A stretch of 64,000 bases of DNA from UBA10649 sp963842725 (GTDB taxonomy: Bacteria; Actinomycetota; Actinomycetes; S36-B12): assembly GCA_963842725.1 (NCBI GenBank), contig CAWJHN010000003.1:1-64000 (forward strand), in the 5' to 3' direction. Positions within the stretch are counted from its first letter, which is position 1. Every line of letters starts with the position of its first letter. Shown one piece after another: positions 17,701 through 26,305 of this stretch. The notes beneath the pieces were generated by a model. It was not told the origin of the DNA. It did no database searches and worked only from the letters and a program-made list of their open reading frames with translations. Position numbers and translations under genes: made by a program.

Positions 17701-18036
17701 TCAGAACCCCGGGACCTCGTCCAGGGTGGCGTGGAGGGGGATGACGACGTCGAGGCCGGTCAGGGTGAACACCTTGAGCACGCGCGGCGCCGCGGTGACC
17801 ACGTCAAGGGAGCCCCCCGCCTCGCGGACGTGCTTCAGAGTCGCGACGAGGACGCCGAGTCCGGTGGAGTCGATGAAGTCGACGGCGGAAAGATCGATGA
17901 CCAGGGCGACCCCGGGCCGCTGGGACAGGGGAGTGACGAGGGACTGCAACGTCGGGGCCGCGTGGACGTCGAGATCCCCGGTGGCCGTGACGAGTGGACG
18001 ATCGCCGACCATCGATGACACGACCGTGAAGTCCAC
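17701..18036 (-). CDS. bldG: anti-sigma factor antagonist (STAS), BldG-like
   Basis: A 111-residue single-domain STAS protein of the SpoIIAA/RsbV/BldG group. The phosphorylatable serine is S57 in DFIDSTGLG, the same number as in Streptomyces BldG. It would release a sigma factor by binding an RsbW-like kinase. GTG at 18036 is the first sensible start; the divergent helicase start is 48 bases away. In Streptomyces bldG is followed by its anti-sigma kinase gene; here hppA follows, so the kinase partner must be elsewhere. Confidence 0.85.
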   Translation of the reverse strand: MDFTVVSSMVGDRPLVTATGDLDVHAAPTLQSLVTPLSQRPGVALVIDLSAVDFIDSTGLGVLVATLKHVREAGGSLDVVTAAPRVLKVFTLTGLDVVIPLHATLDEVPGF

Positions 18037-18084
18037 GCTCCTACTGTGGCACAGAGTGTCGGGCGGCCGCCTCACAATGGGGGG

Positions 18085-20394
18085 ATGCAGACCGCCGCCG
18101 ATCGGGACCTGCTGACCCGCCTGGCCCACGGTCGACCCGGTCGCCTGCTCCACGTGCACGAGCTGCCGTCTCGGACGGCCGGCAGCGCCGCATGGCCGCC
18201 CTGGGTGCCGGACGACGTCGTGGCGGCGTACGCCGGCGTGGGCATCGAGGCACCATGGACCCATCAGGTCCTGGCTGCGGAGGCGGCCCGTGCGGGCGAG
18301 CACGTGGCCCTGGCCACCGGCACCGCGTCCGGCAAGAGCCTCGCCTTCGGCATGACCGCCTTGGCGGCGATCCACGCCGGGACGGCCGCGCCGGACGGCC
18401 GCGGCGCCACCGCGCTCTACCTGTCGCCGACCAAGGCACTGGCCAACGACCAGCTGCGCGCGCTGCAGGATCTCTCGCTGCCGTGGCTGCGCGCCGCGAC
18501 CTACGACGGCGACACTCCCGCGGACGAGCGGGCCTGGGTGCGGCGCCACGCCAACTACGTCCTGACGAATCCCGACCTGCTCCATCACTCCTTGCTGCCC
18601 GGCCACTCGGCGTGGTCCGCGTTCCTTCGCCGGGTCGACGTCATCATCGTCGACGAGGCCCACGCCTACCGCGGTGTCTTCGGCGCGCACGTCAGCGCAG
18701 TCATGCGTCGGCTGCGCCGCATCTGCGCCCACTACGGTGCCTCGCCTGTGGTGTTCTCGGCGTCGGCAACGATGGCGAACCCGGAGCTGGCGGCCGCCCG
18801 GCTGATCGGGTCCCGCGTCCGCGCCGTCGTCGAGGATGCCTCCCCGCGGCCAGCCCTGACGATCGGCCTCTGGGAGCCCCCCATCACCGACCCACGCGGC
18901 GACGAGCCCAAGCGACGAAGCGCGCTCGCCGAAACGGCGGACCTGCTGGCCGACTGCGTCGTCGAGCACCGCCAGGCCCTCGCGTTCATCCGCAGCCGGC
19001 GGGGCGCCGAGGCAACTGCCCTGATGACGCGGGACCTGCTGGCCGACGTCGACCCGGCCCTCGCCGAGTCGGTCGCGGCCTATCGCGGCGGCTACCTGCC
19101 GGAGGAGCGGCGCGAACTCGAGCGCCGCCTCCGAGATGGCAGCCTGCGCGCCCTGGCGACCACCAGCGCCCTGGAGATGGGGATCGACGTCAGCGGCCTG
19201 GACGTCGTCATCACCGCCGGCTGGCCCGGCACCCTGGCCAGCCTGTGGCAGCAGTTCGGGCGGGCCGGGCGGGCCGATGCGCCGGCCCTGGGCATCTTCG
19301 TCGCCCGTGACGATCCGCTCGACGCGTACCTGGTCCACCACCCCGAGGTCATCGTGGGCCGCGACGTCGAGGCGACGGTCTTCGACCCCGCCAACCGGTA
19401 TGTCCTCCCGCCCCACCTGTGCGCTGCAGCGGCGGAGACGCCGCTCCTCGACGACGAGTTCGAGACGTGGTTCGGGGCCGGAGCCCGCGTGCTGCTCGAC
19501 CGGCTCGTCGCCGAAGGCCTGCTGCGGCGGCGCGCCGGGGGGTGGTTCTGGACGCGGCGCGAACGGGCCAGCGACCTGACCGACCTGCGCGGCACCGGAG
19601 GCGCGCCCGTGCGCGTCGTCGAGGCTGGAACCGGGCGGCTCCTGGGCACCGTCGACCGGTCCAGCGCCCCCGCGATGGTCCACGAGGGTGCCGTCTACCT
19701 GCACCAGGGAGTCAGCCACGTCGTCGTCTCCCTTGATCTCGACGAAGCCGTCGCTGTCGTCGAGGAGCGGGCGGTCGACTACTCGACGATCGCCCGGACC
19801 GTGAGCGACATCCGCATCGTGACGACCGACGAGCTGACCGCCCTCGGCGGGGTCGCCCTGCAGCTCGGCGACGTCGACGTGAGCGAGCAGGTGGTCTCCT
19901 ACCAGCGTCGGCGGGCCAATGGCGAGTCGCTCGGCGAGGTGCCCCTCGACCTTCCGGTCCAGGAGCTGCGAACCCGTGCCGTGTGGTGGACCGTCACGGA
20001 TGAGGCCATCCGGGCCGCCGGCATCGGACCGGCCGACGTACCCGGATCCGCGCATGCCGCCGAGCACGCCTCCATCGGTCTCCTGCCCCTGTTCGCGACC
20101 TGCGACCGCTGGGACCTCGGCGGCGTGTCGACCGCCTGCCATCCCGATACCGGGCGGTCGACCGTCTTCGTCTACGACGGGTACCCGGGCGGCGCCGGCT
20201 TCGCCGAGCACGGCTACCGCCACGCGACGCAGTGGCTGGCGGCCACCCGCTCCGCCATCGCTGAGTGCGCCTGCGAGGCGGGCTGCCCGGCGTGCGTGCA
20301 GTCGCCCAAGTGCGGAAACGGCAACAGCCCCCTCGACAAGAAGGGCGCCGTCCTCCTGCTGGACGTCGTGCTGCGCGCACTGGCCACCGCCTAG
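18085..20394 (+). CDS. DEAH-box helicase, Tad-neighbourhood (YprA/MrfA) type
   Basis: A 769-residue superfamily 2 helicase. Motif I is GTASGKS (K84), motif II is DEAH at residues 190-193, motif III is SASAT, and motif VI is QQFGRAGRAD. A C-terminal DUF1998-like domain has cysteines in CACEAGCPAC and PKCGNGN, a probable zinc or Fe-S site as in MrfA-type DNA repair helicases. ATG at 18085 has a G-rich ribosome-binding site just upstream. In actinobacteria this gene is regularly next to the Tad-like genes that follow, although a functional link is unproven. Confidence 0.92.
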   Translation: MQTAADRDLLTRLAHGRPGRLLHVHELPSRTAGSAAWPPWVPDDVVAAYAGVGIEAPWTHQVLAAEAARAGEHVALATGTASGKSLAFGMTALAAIHAGTAAPDGRGATALYLSPTKALANDQLRALQDLSLPWLRAATYDGDTPADERAWVRRHANYVLTNPDLLHHSLLPGHSAWSAFLRRVDVIIVDEAHAYRGVFGAHVSAVMRRLRRICAHYGASPVVFSASATMANPELAAARLIGSRVRAVVEDASPRPALTIGLWEPPITDPRGDEPKRRSALAETADLLADCVVEHRQALAFIRSRRGAEATALMTRDLLADVDPALAESVAAYRGGYLPEERRELERRLRDGSLRALATTSALEMGIDVSGLDVVITAGWPGTLASLWQQFGRAGRADAPALGIFVARDDPLDAYLVHHPEVIVGRDVEATVFDPANRYVLPPHLCAAAAETPLLDDEFETWFGAGARVLLDRLVAEGLLRRRAGGWFWTRRERASDLTDLRGTGGAPVRVVEAGTGRLLGTVDRSSAPAMVHEGAVYLHQGVSHVVVSLDLDEAVAVVEERAVDYSTIARTVSDIRIVTTDELTALGGVALQLGDVDVSEQVVSYQRRRANGESLGEVPLDLPVQELRTRAVWWTVTDEAIRAAGIGPADVPGSAHAAEHASIGLLPLFATCDRWDLGGVSTACHPDTGRSTVFVYDGYPGGAGFAEHGYRHATQWLAATRSAIAECACEAGCPACVQSPKCGNGNSPLDKKGAVLLLDVVLRALATA

Positions 20395-20403
20395 TCCCCC
20401 CGA

Positions 20404-20814
20404 TCACGGACCGAGATCCCCACTCGGCGGCCCAGCCCGAGCTCGGCCGACGATGTCGATCGGCTGCTGCCCGAGCAGCCTCAGCACGCGGCCGACGATG
20501 GCCGGCGGCGCGCGCCCGACCTCGACCACGATGTCCGGGCCGTCGATGACGCACGACAGCAGGACCACGTCGTTGACCGCCGCCATCCTGTGGGCCTCGT
20601 CGCACGGCTCGCCCGCAGCCTGTGCGGCCGCCAGGGCCGCCATGTCCGCGGCCGTGGCGACCCGCTGGCGCGCCGCGACCTGCAGCGCCACCGCGGTGGC
20701 CAGCAGCCCGGAGACCAGGACGACGGCCATCAGGGCGAGCGCCCAGACCACGGCCGCTCCCTCGTCTCCAACCGCCGGTCGGGAGCCGCGTCGAGCCCGC
20801 ATCAGGACGTCCAT
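20404..20814 (-). CDS. TadE-like protein, helicase/secretion neighbourhood
   Basis: A 136-residue protein with one N-terminal hydrophobic helix (about residues 20-45, AAVVWALALMAVVLVSG), then RVATAADMAALAAAQA and a cysteine pair (C68 and C83). This layout matches the actinobacterial TadE-like family always found beside the DEAH helicase. ATG at 20814 overlaps the preceding tadE by 13 bases; ATG at 20802 is an alternative that overlaps by one base. It is probably a minor pilin or envelope component. It converges on the helicase with a 9-base gap. Confidence 0.8.
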   Translation of the reverse strand: MDVLMRARRGSRPAVGDEGAAVVWALALMAVVLVSGLLATAVALQVAARQRVATAADMAALAAAQAAGEPCDEAHRMAAVNDVVLLSCVIDGPDIVVEVGRAPPAIVGRVLRLLGQQPIDIVGRARAGPPSGDLGP

Positions 20815-21161
20815 TCGCGCGGCACCGCGACCTGCTGATGGAGCGTCACGGAGAGTCCACGCAACAGCGGAACCGGGGCGCTGACATCCCGATCCACAGA
20901 TACCAGGACGACCCCGCCGGACTCGTCGACGGTGATCGTCGAGCCGGGGGCCGACGCCCGCGCGCGATCCAGCACCTCGGCCACTGCCTCCCCGCGGGCC
21001 AGGTCCCGCGCGGCCGTTCGCGCCGTGTCGCCGAGGCTGGTCGACGTGGCGGCGAGCGAGACGCCCCAGGCCACCGCGACGGCCACCGCCATGAGCATCG
21101 GGATCGCGAGTGCCGTCTCGAACAGGACACTCCCGGAGTCGGACCGGGGTGAGGCGAGCAT
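20802..21161 (-). CDS. TadE-type minor pilin
   Basis: A 119-residue protein with the TadE signature: a short cytoplasmic N-terminus, then GSVLFETALAIPMLMAVAVAVAW, in which the glutamate before the hydrophobic helix is the prepilin-like feature. ATG at 21161 has GAGG 7 bases upstream; earlier in-frame codons are Arg-rich and unlikely. It lies between the DUF4244 pilin-like gene and the second TadE-like gene in the same direction, and probably forms part of a Flp/Tad pilus or pseudopilus. Confidence 0.82.
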   Translation of the reverse strand: MLASPRSDSGSVLFETALAIPMLMAVAVAVAWGVSLAATSTSLGDTARTAARDLARGEAVAEVLDRARASAPGSTITVDESGGVVLVSVDRDVSAPVPLLRGLSVTLHQQVAVPREWTS

Positions 21162-21213
21162 GGCTCGCCTCACCCCGGCCTGTCGCTGACGGAGGCACCC
21201 GGCGAGCCGACGC

Positions 21214-21396
21214 CTATCCGAAGAGCGACGAGAAGGCATTGCTCAGCACGCTCCAGATGAGGTCACGGACCTCGCTGCTGGTCAGCAGCTTGATGAGCAC
21301 GCCGCCGAGCCCCGCCACGGCCACGGTGCCGACCGCGTACTCGGCCGTCGACAGCCCGTCGTCCTCCTTGATGAATCGTGCGACAACCTGACGCAT
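21214..21396 (-). CDS. DUF4244 Flp-pilin-like protein
   Basis: A 60-residue protein of the DUF4244 family, the likely major pilin of this actinobacterial Tad system. The segment DDGLSTAEYAVGTVAVAG resembles the processed N-terminus of Flp pilins (cleavage expected near the Gly, with a conserved Glu at +5), followed by one hydrophobic helix. GGGGGAG lies just before the ATG at 21396. It starts a separate transcription unit from the tadABC genes, because 231 bases with short repeats lie upstream. Confidence 0.85.
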   Translation of the reverse strand: MRQVVARFIKEDDGLSTAEYAVGTVAVAGLGGVLIKLLTSSEVRDLIWSVLSNAFSSLFG

Positions 21397-21548
21397 GGTC
21401 TCCCCCTTTCGCTGGTCGCCGAGGCGACCGTGCCGACCATCGGCACCGGCGGAACGTCCGCCGTGCCGCAAGACTCATCGGTCCGTGCCCGTCGCGGCAG
21501 ATGGCTTCGTCGCCTTGGGGGCGCCTGCCCACCGGGCAGCCTCGCTGT

Positions 21549-21596
21549 GGATGGAGCGTCTCCCGGATGGAGCGTGACTCGGAGGGAGCGTCGCGG
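21549..21596. repeat. three imperfect 16-bp direct repeats
   Basis: GGATGGAGCGT occurs at 21549 and 21565, and the variant GGAGGGAGCGT at 21581, a strict 16-base period. A TCGCGGTGG pair follows at about 21591 and 21609. The array sits in the 231-base gap upstream of the pilin gene and downstream of the TadC-like gene, so it could bind a regulator of the pilin promoter. Confidence 0.6.
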
Positions 21597-21627
21597 TGGA
21601 TAGCTCATCGCGGTGGGTGAAGCGGGA

Positions 21628-22356
21628 TCACGATCCGAGAAGTTCGCCCGCGAGTCCAGCCACCACGGGAACCACGCCGAGCAGCAGGAAGGCCGGCAGG
21701 AAACAGGCCGCCAGCGGCGCCACGGCTCGTACGCCGGCCGCCTGTGCGGCAACCTCGACCGCCGCCTGACGATCGCGCCGCATGTCCTCGGCGATCCGGG
21801 CCAGTATCGCCGCGAGGGGTGCACCGGACTCCATCGAGCGGATCACGGCCACGGCGATGGGTGCGAGGGCCGACTCGTCCACGACGGCGTCCCACGCCTG
21901 CCCCGGGGCCGCTCCGAGGTCGATCGCCGAGATCACGGGTCTGATGGCCGATCGTGCCGGCTCCCCCACCGCCTCGGCCACGGCGGCGAGGGCGGGACGC
22001 ATCGGCGCGCCCGACGCCATCGTTGCGGCCAGCAGGTCCGCCAGCACCGGCGCCTGTCGGGCCAGTTGCTCGCGACGACGGCGATCGCCTCGGGTCTCCA
22101 GCGAGCGGGCCAGCCTCGGCACGCCGACGGCGCACACCACGGCAAGCAGGATCCCGACGGTCCCGCCGACCAACGCGAAGGCTCCGATCGCCCCCACCGC
22201 CCCGGCACCGGCGGCGGCCATCGCCATGGACACGGAGGGGCGCGACCGCCGCGCGGCCGGCGCACCGAGGAGCAGTCGCCGGACCCGGGGCTCGGGAGCC
22301 GGCGCGAGAGCCAGCCCGCTCGCCAGCGCGACGAGCAGGGCCGCCAGGAGCCTCAC
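21628..22356 (-). CDS. TadC-like type II secretion F-domain protein
   Basis: A 242-residue inner-membrane platform protein with a T2SS F domain (about residues 85-205; APVLADLLAATMASG and LARIAEDMRRDRQAAVEVAAQ) between hydrophobic segments at the N-terminus, near 45-75, and at the C-terminus. The GTG start at 22356 overlaps the TadB-like stop as GTGA, so translation is coupled. With TadB and TadA it should form the motor and base of the pilus assembly machine. Confidence 0.85.
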   Translation of the reverse strand: MRLLAALLVALASGLALAPAPEPRVRRLLLGAPAARRSRPSVSMAMAAAGAGAVGAIGAFALVGGTVGILLAVVCAVGVPRLARSLETRGDRRRREQLARQAPVLADLLAATMASGAPMRPALAAVAEAVGEPARSAIRPVISAIDLGAAPGQAWDAVVDESALAPIAVAVIRSMESGAPLAAILARIAEDMRRDRQAAVEVAAQAAGVRAVAPLAACFLPAFLLLGVVPVVAGLAGELLGS

Positions 22357-23066
22357 AGCATCCGCTCGACGGTCGACGCGATCCGTCCGGTCCACCACAT
22401 CCCCAGGGCGGTGAGCACGATCCCTCCGGCCAGACAGAGCAGGCCGACGCTCGTGGTCAGCAGCCAGGCCAGGGGATTCGAGCCGAGCATCACGCCGAAG
22501 CCGATGCCGACCGCAGGCAGCAGCGCGAGCATGCGGGCGGTTGCCCTCGGGCCGGCCAGCTGGGTCTCCAGGCTCACCCGCACGTCCTCGGCCGACCGCG
22601 CCGACGTCGCAAGCCGGGCGACCGCAGCCGCCAGGCCGCTGCCCGACGAAGCCGCCACCAGCCAGCACGCGGCCAGCTGCTGCAGGACGGGGCTCGCGCG
22701 CGCATCGGCCCCCAGGCCGGCGACCACGTCGCCATCCAGGCGGATCGCGGCGGCCGTCGCCGGCCACACCGTCGGGGTGCCGCCCGCTCGGATGAGGGCG
22801 GCCATCGGCGGCTGGCCCGACTCCAGCTCCGCAGCGAGGGCGCCAAGCGCCTGCACGACGCGCAGCCGGTCACGGGCCTTTCGCCGCCGCGATGCCGGGC
22901 CCAGGCCGATGCGGCCGACGACGACGAGACCCAGAGACAGGACCCGCGCGGGCAGGGAAGGCGTCGAGGGGTCAGGACGAACCAACCGGACCGTTCGTCG
23001 GTCACGGGGCGGAACCGTGCCCAGCCAGCCCGCGAATGCGACCAGTACGACCGCGAGCACGACCAT
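22353..23066 (-). CDS. TadB-like type II secretion F-domain protein
   Basis: A 237-residue membrane protein with an N-terminal TM helix, a cytoplasmic F domain (ALGALAAELESGQPPMAALIRAGG region near residues 73-100) and two C-terminal TM segments at about 180-230. It follows the ATPase gene with no intervening base and overlaps the TadC-like gene by 4 bases. It probably pairs with TadC as the membrane platform on which the ATPase acts. Confidence 0.85.
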   Translation of the reverse strand: MVVLAVVLVAFAGWLGTVPPRDRRTVRLVRPDPSTPSLPARVLSLGLVVVGRIGLGPASRRRKARDRLRVVQALGALAAELESGQPPMAALIRAGGTPTVWPATAAAIRLDGDVVAGLGADARASPVLQQLAACWLVAASSGSGLAAAVARLATSARSAEDVRVSLETQLAGPRATARMLALLPAVGIGFGVMLGSNPLAWLLTTSVGLLCLAGGIVLTALGMWWTGRIASTVERML

Positions 23067-24212
23067 TCACCCGCCCGCCAGTCGGTCGACGAGCCGATCC
23101 ATGCCGGAATCCGCAATCAGGTCTGCGCCCCGACGGACGAGGGCGGGCACGGTGTGCACCAGGCCGTCGCGGTCCCGGTCCAGGACGTGCACGCCGGCCA
23201 GGTGCCGGCGCCCCGCCGGAGTGCGGCCCAGGTGCATCACCACGTCGATGCCGGCAACCACGAGGGCGTGCACGGCCCGGCGATCCAGACCGGCGGCCAG
23301 ACCAAGCGCCTCGAGCCGAGCCGGGACGTCCGTTGCGGAGTTCGCATGCAGGGTCGCGCACCCGCCCTCATGCCCGGTGTTCATCGCGGAGAGCATGTCC
23401 ACGACCTCGGCTCCCCGAACCTCGCCCACCACGAGGCGGTCCGGCCGCATTCGCAGCGCCTGCCGGACGAGGTCCCGCATGCTCACCGCCCCAGCCCCCT
23501 CGACGTTCGGCAGCCTCGCCTGCAGGCCCACGACGTGGGGGTGGTCGGGCTGGAGCTCCGTGGAGTCCTCGACGATGACGATGCGCTCGTTCGACGGCAC
23601 GAGTCCGAGCAGCGTTGACAGAACCGTGGTCTTGCCGGTTCCGGTGCCTCCGCTGATCACGAAGGCGAGCCGACCCTCGACGATGGCCCGAAGCCATCGG
23701 GCTCCTTCGTCGTCGATCGAGCCTCCGCTGACGAGCTCGCCGAGCGCGAAGGCCCGTCGCCTCGGCACGCGCAGCGAGATCAGCGTCCCGGCGGTAGCGA
23801 TCGGCGGGATGACGCAGTGCAGCCGTGATCCGTCCGGCAGCCGTGCGTCGACGTAGGGTGCCGCGTCGTCGAGCCGCCGGCCAGCGGTTCCGGCGAGGCG
23901 CTGCGCCAGACGACGGACGTCGGACTCCCCGTCGAAGTGCACGTCGGTGCGCTCCAACCCGTTGCCGCGGTCGACCCACACCGCGCCGGGTCCGTTGACC
24001 AGGACGTCAGTCACGAAGGGCTCGCGCAACAGCGGTTCGAGCGGCCCGGCCCCCACCAGCTCCTGGCGCAGCGAGCGAACCAGGTCGAGGACGGCATCGT
24101 CGCCGAGCACCATGCCCTCGGCCCGCAGAGCCGCAGCCACCCGCGCCGGCGTGGCGTCGGACTCAAGCGCGACGAGGCGCGTCCGGACCCGCTCGAGCAG
24201 CGACGAGGTCAC
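23067..24212 (-). CDS. tadA: TadA/CpaF-family secretion ATPase
   Basis: A 381-residue VirB11/CpaF-type ATPase that powers pilus assembly. The Walker A motif GGTGTGKT lies at residues 188-195, the Asp-box segment IVIVEDSTELQPDHPHVVGLQ follows, and Walker B lies near RLVVGEVRGAEVVDML with the His-box GHEGGCATLHANS. The GTG start overlaps the CpaE-like stop as GTGA. It is shorter than some CpaF proteins because it lacks an N-terminal FHA or linker region. Confidence 0.92.
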   Translation of the reverse strand: MTSSLLERVRTRLVALESDATPARVAAALRAEGMVLGDDAVLDLVRSLRQELVGAGPLEPLLREPFVTDVLVNGPGAVWVDRGNGLERTDVHFDGESDVRRLAQRLAGTAGRRLDDAAPYVDARLPDGSRLHCVIPPIATAGTLISLRVPRRRAFALGELVSGGSIDDEGARWLRAIVEGRLAFVISGGTGTGKTTVLSTLLGLVPSNERIVIVEDSTELQPDHPHVVGLQARLPNVEGAGAVSMRDLVRQALRMRPDRLVVGEVRGAEVVDMLSAMNTGHEGGCATLHANSATDVPARLEALGLAAGLDRRAVHALVVAGIDVVMHLGRTPAGRRHLAGVHVLDRDRDGLVHTVPALVRRGADLIADSGMDRLVDRLAGG

Positions 24213-25267
24213 GCGACCCGGCCGACCGAGCGAGCCAGCACACTGAGGGCCCCGATGCAGGCCCGCCCGTAGGCGTCACGCAGTCCGGGCGGCTCGCCCT
24301 CGTCAGCGCGCGCCGCCAGTGCCGGTGTCCCCGGGAGTCGGGCGATGACCGGCGCATCGAGTGCAGCAAGGACGGCCTCGTCGTGGACCCCCTTCGGATC
24401 GACGCGCAGGACCAGTCCGAGGGATGCACAGCGACCATGCAGGACCGCCGCAAGGCGGGCCGCCGCAGCGGTGGCTCGCACCCGGTTGATCGTGACGAGC
24501 GCCGTCTCGTCCGAGCGTGAGAGGACGAGCTCGGTGACGGGGTCGAGATGCCGGGGCAGGTCGACCACGACCAGGTCGTGCCCGCGAAGGCCGGCATCGA
24601 GCACCGCAGACATCGCCTCGGCGGAGATCTTCACGGGGCCTTCACGCCCCCACGACAGCAGCGTCACGCCCGCGGCATGCGGCAGGGCACTGGCCAGCGA
24701 CGCTGAGCCGAGTCGGCCACGCGTCTCGACCAGATCGGGCCAGCGGACACCGCCGACATCCTCGATGCCGAGGATCACGTCGAGCCCGCCGCCCACCGGG
24801 TCGGCGTCGATCAGCAGGACGCGCAGGGAGCGTGATGCCGCTGCGAGAGCAAGGGTGACGGCAAACGTCGAGGCGCCGGCACCAGACCCGGCCCCGATCA
24901 CGCTGACGAGTCGCCCATCGCGCGTCGGCCCCTCCCCGCACTCGGCCAGCCGGTCGATGAGCCAGCGCTCTGCCTCCGGAAGGGAGATGACGTGCTCGGC
25001 GCCCAGCGAGACGGCCCGTTGCCAGTCATCGGGCGTGGGTGTCCGCGTGACGAGGACGACATCTCGCCTGCGCGGCATCCGGCCATCGGCGAGGGCAGGG
25101 GCCACGTCCGCCCCCACGATCACCAGGGGCGCGAGCTGCCAGCGACTGCGTGCGCCCTCGACATCGGCCGCAAGGTGCATCTCGACCTCGTTCGCCGCCG
25201 CCAGGCGCAGCACGTCGTCGATGAGATCCGCGTCGTTGCTCACCAGCAGTGGTCGCGCTGCGTTCAT
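24209..25267 (-). CDS. CpaE/Ssd-like MinD-family protein
   Basis: A 352-residue protein, first gene of the Tad operon. Residues 1-110 resemble a degenerate receiver-like domain. The second half is a MinD/ParA fold, with LLIDADPVGGGLDVILGIED as the switch region and VVVDLPRH as Walker B. The P-loop reads GAGSGAGAST and lacks both the deviant-Walker signature lysine and the catalytic lysine, so ATP hydrolysis is doubtful. CpaE proteins localise pilus assembly; the M. tuberculosis counterpart Ssd has been linked to septum regulation. ATG at 25267 follows a GGAGGG ribosome-binding site. Confidence 0.85.
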   Translation of the reverse strand: MNAARPLLVSNDADLIDDVLRLAAANEVEMHLAADVEGARSRWQLAPLVIVGADVAPALADGRMPRRRDVVLVTRTPTPDDWQRAVSLGAEHVISLPEAERWLIDRLAECGEGPTRDGRLVSVIGAGSGAGASTFAVTLALAAASRSLRVLLIDADPVGGGLDVILGIEDVGGVRWPDLVETRGRLGSASLASALPHAAGVTLLSWGREGPVKISAEAMSAVLDAGLRGHDLVVVDLPRHLDPVTELVLSRSDETALVTINRVRATAAAARLAAVLHGRCASLGLVLRVDPKGVHDEAVLAALDAPVIARLPGTPALAARADEGEPPGLRDAYGRACIGALSVLARSVGRVA

Positions 25268-25410
25268 GGGTCCCTCCACCGGCATCCGTCGATCGCCCTG
25301 ACCGGAGGGTGGCCGACGACGGCCTGCGGTGGGAGGGAACGCCGGCGTCCTGTGGATGCCTCGGTCCGCGGCCAGGGCTGTGGACAGTCGTCAGGCAGTA
25401 CCGTCTACTC

Positions 25411-26205
25411 ATGAGCGACAAGCCCGTGGGCGCCGCCTTCTTCGACCTCGACAAGACGATCCTGGCCCGGTCGAGCTCGTTCGCGTTCGCGAGGCCGTTC
25501 TACCGCGAGGGACTCCTGGGGCGCAGTGACGTCGTGCGCAGCGCCTACGCCCAGTTCGTGTACCTCGCCTCGGGCGCTGACCACGACCAGATGGAGAGCA
25601 TGCGCGAGTACATGTCCCGGCTGGTCTCCGGCTGGGATGTCGAGAAGGTCCAGGCCATCGTGTCGGAGACGCTGGACGACATCGTCGATCCGATCGTGTT
25701 CGAGGAGGCGGTCGAGCTCATCGCCGAGCACAAGGCGGCCGGTCGCGACGTCATCATCATCTCGTCGTCAGGCACCGACATCGTCGAGCCGATCGGCGAG
25801 CGACTCGGGGTCGACCTCGCCATCGGGACGCAGGTCGCCATCGAGGACGGTCAGTACACCGGCGAGATCCTGTTCTACGCGTATGGCGAGTTCAAAGCCG
25901 AGGCCATGCGGTCGCTCGCCGACGAGCGCGGTTACGACCTGGCGGCGTCCTACGCCTACAGCGACTCGCAGACCGACCTGCCGATGCTCGAGGCGGTGGG
26001 CCATCCGTTCGCGGTCAACCCGGATGCCGAGCTGCGACGCATCGCCGTGGAGCGGGAGTGGCCGGTGCTCGACTTCGCCAAGCCGATCGCCATGCGATCT
26101 CAGATGGACCGCCGCCAGGCCGTCGCTGCCGGCGGGGCGGTCGCCCTGGGCGCAGTCGCCCTCGGGATCACCTGGTACGCCCGTCGTCGAGGCCTGCGCG
26201 CCTGA
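25411..26205 (+). CDS. HAD-IB family phosphatase, SerB-like
   Basis: A 264-residue HAD hydrolase with nucleophile D12 and D14 in FFDLDKT, motif II serine in IIISSSGT, and motif III/IV acids in YAYSDSQTDLPMLEAVG. The final 25 residues form a TM helix followed by an Arg-rich end (ITWYARRRGLRA), so it is probably membrane-anchored with the catalytic domain in the cytoplasm. Related actinobacterial proteins are annotated as phosphoserine-phosphatase-like, but the substrate is unknown. It is divergent from the Tad operon with a 143-base gap. Confidence 0.88.
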   Translation: MSDKPVGAAFFDLDKTILARSSSFAFARPFYREGLLGRSDVVRSAYAQFVYLASGADHDQMESMREYMSRLVSGWDVEKVQAIVSETLDDIVDPIVFEEAVELIAEHKAAGRDVIIISSSGTDIVEPIGERLGVDLAIGTQVAIEDGQYTGEILFYAYGEFKAEAMRSLADERGYDLAASYAYSDSQTDLPMLEAVGHPFAVNPDAELRRIAVEREWPVLDFAKPIAMRSQMDRRQAVAAGGAVALGAVALGITWYARRRGLRA

Positions 26206-26305
26206 CCTCCGCGCTGCCCTCCGCGCGCCCAACTCCGCGGACGGTTGTCCACAGCCCTCGCTCCGCCGTTGATCCGGGCGGCGCTCCTCGGTGAAGGGTG
26301 CTGGC

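Noticed and set aside
17701..20223. An 840-codon minus-strand open frame opposite the DEAH helicase
   Set aside because: Only the last 111 codons encode a real protein (the STAS domain); the rest is antisense to a gene with clear helicase motifs.
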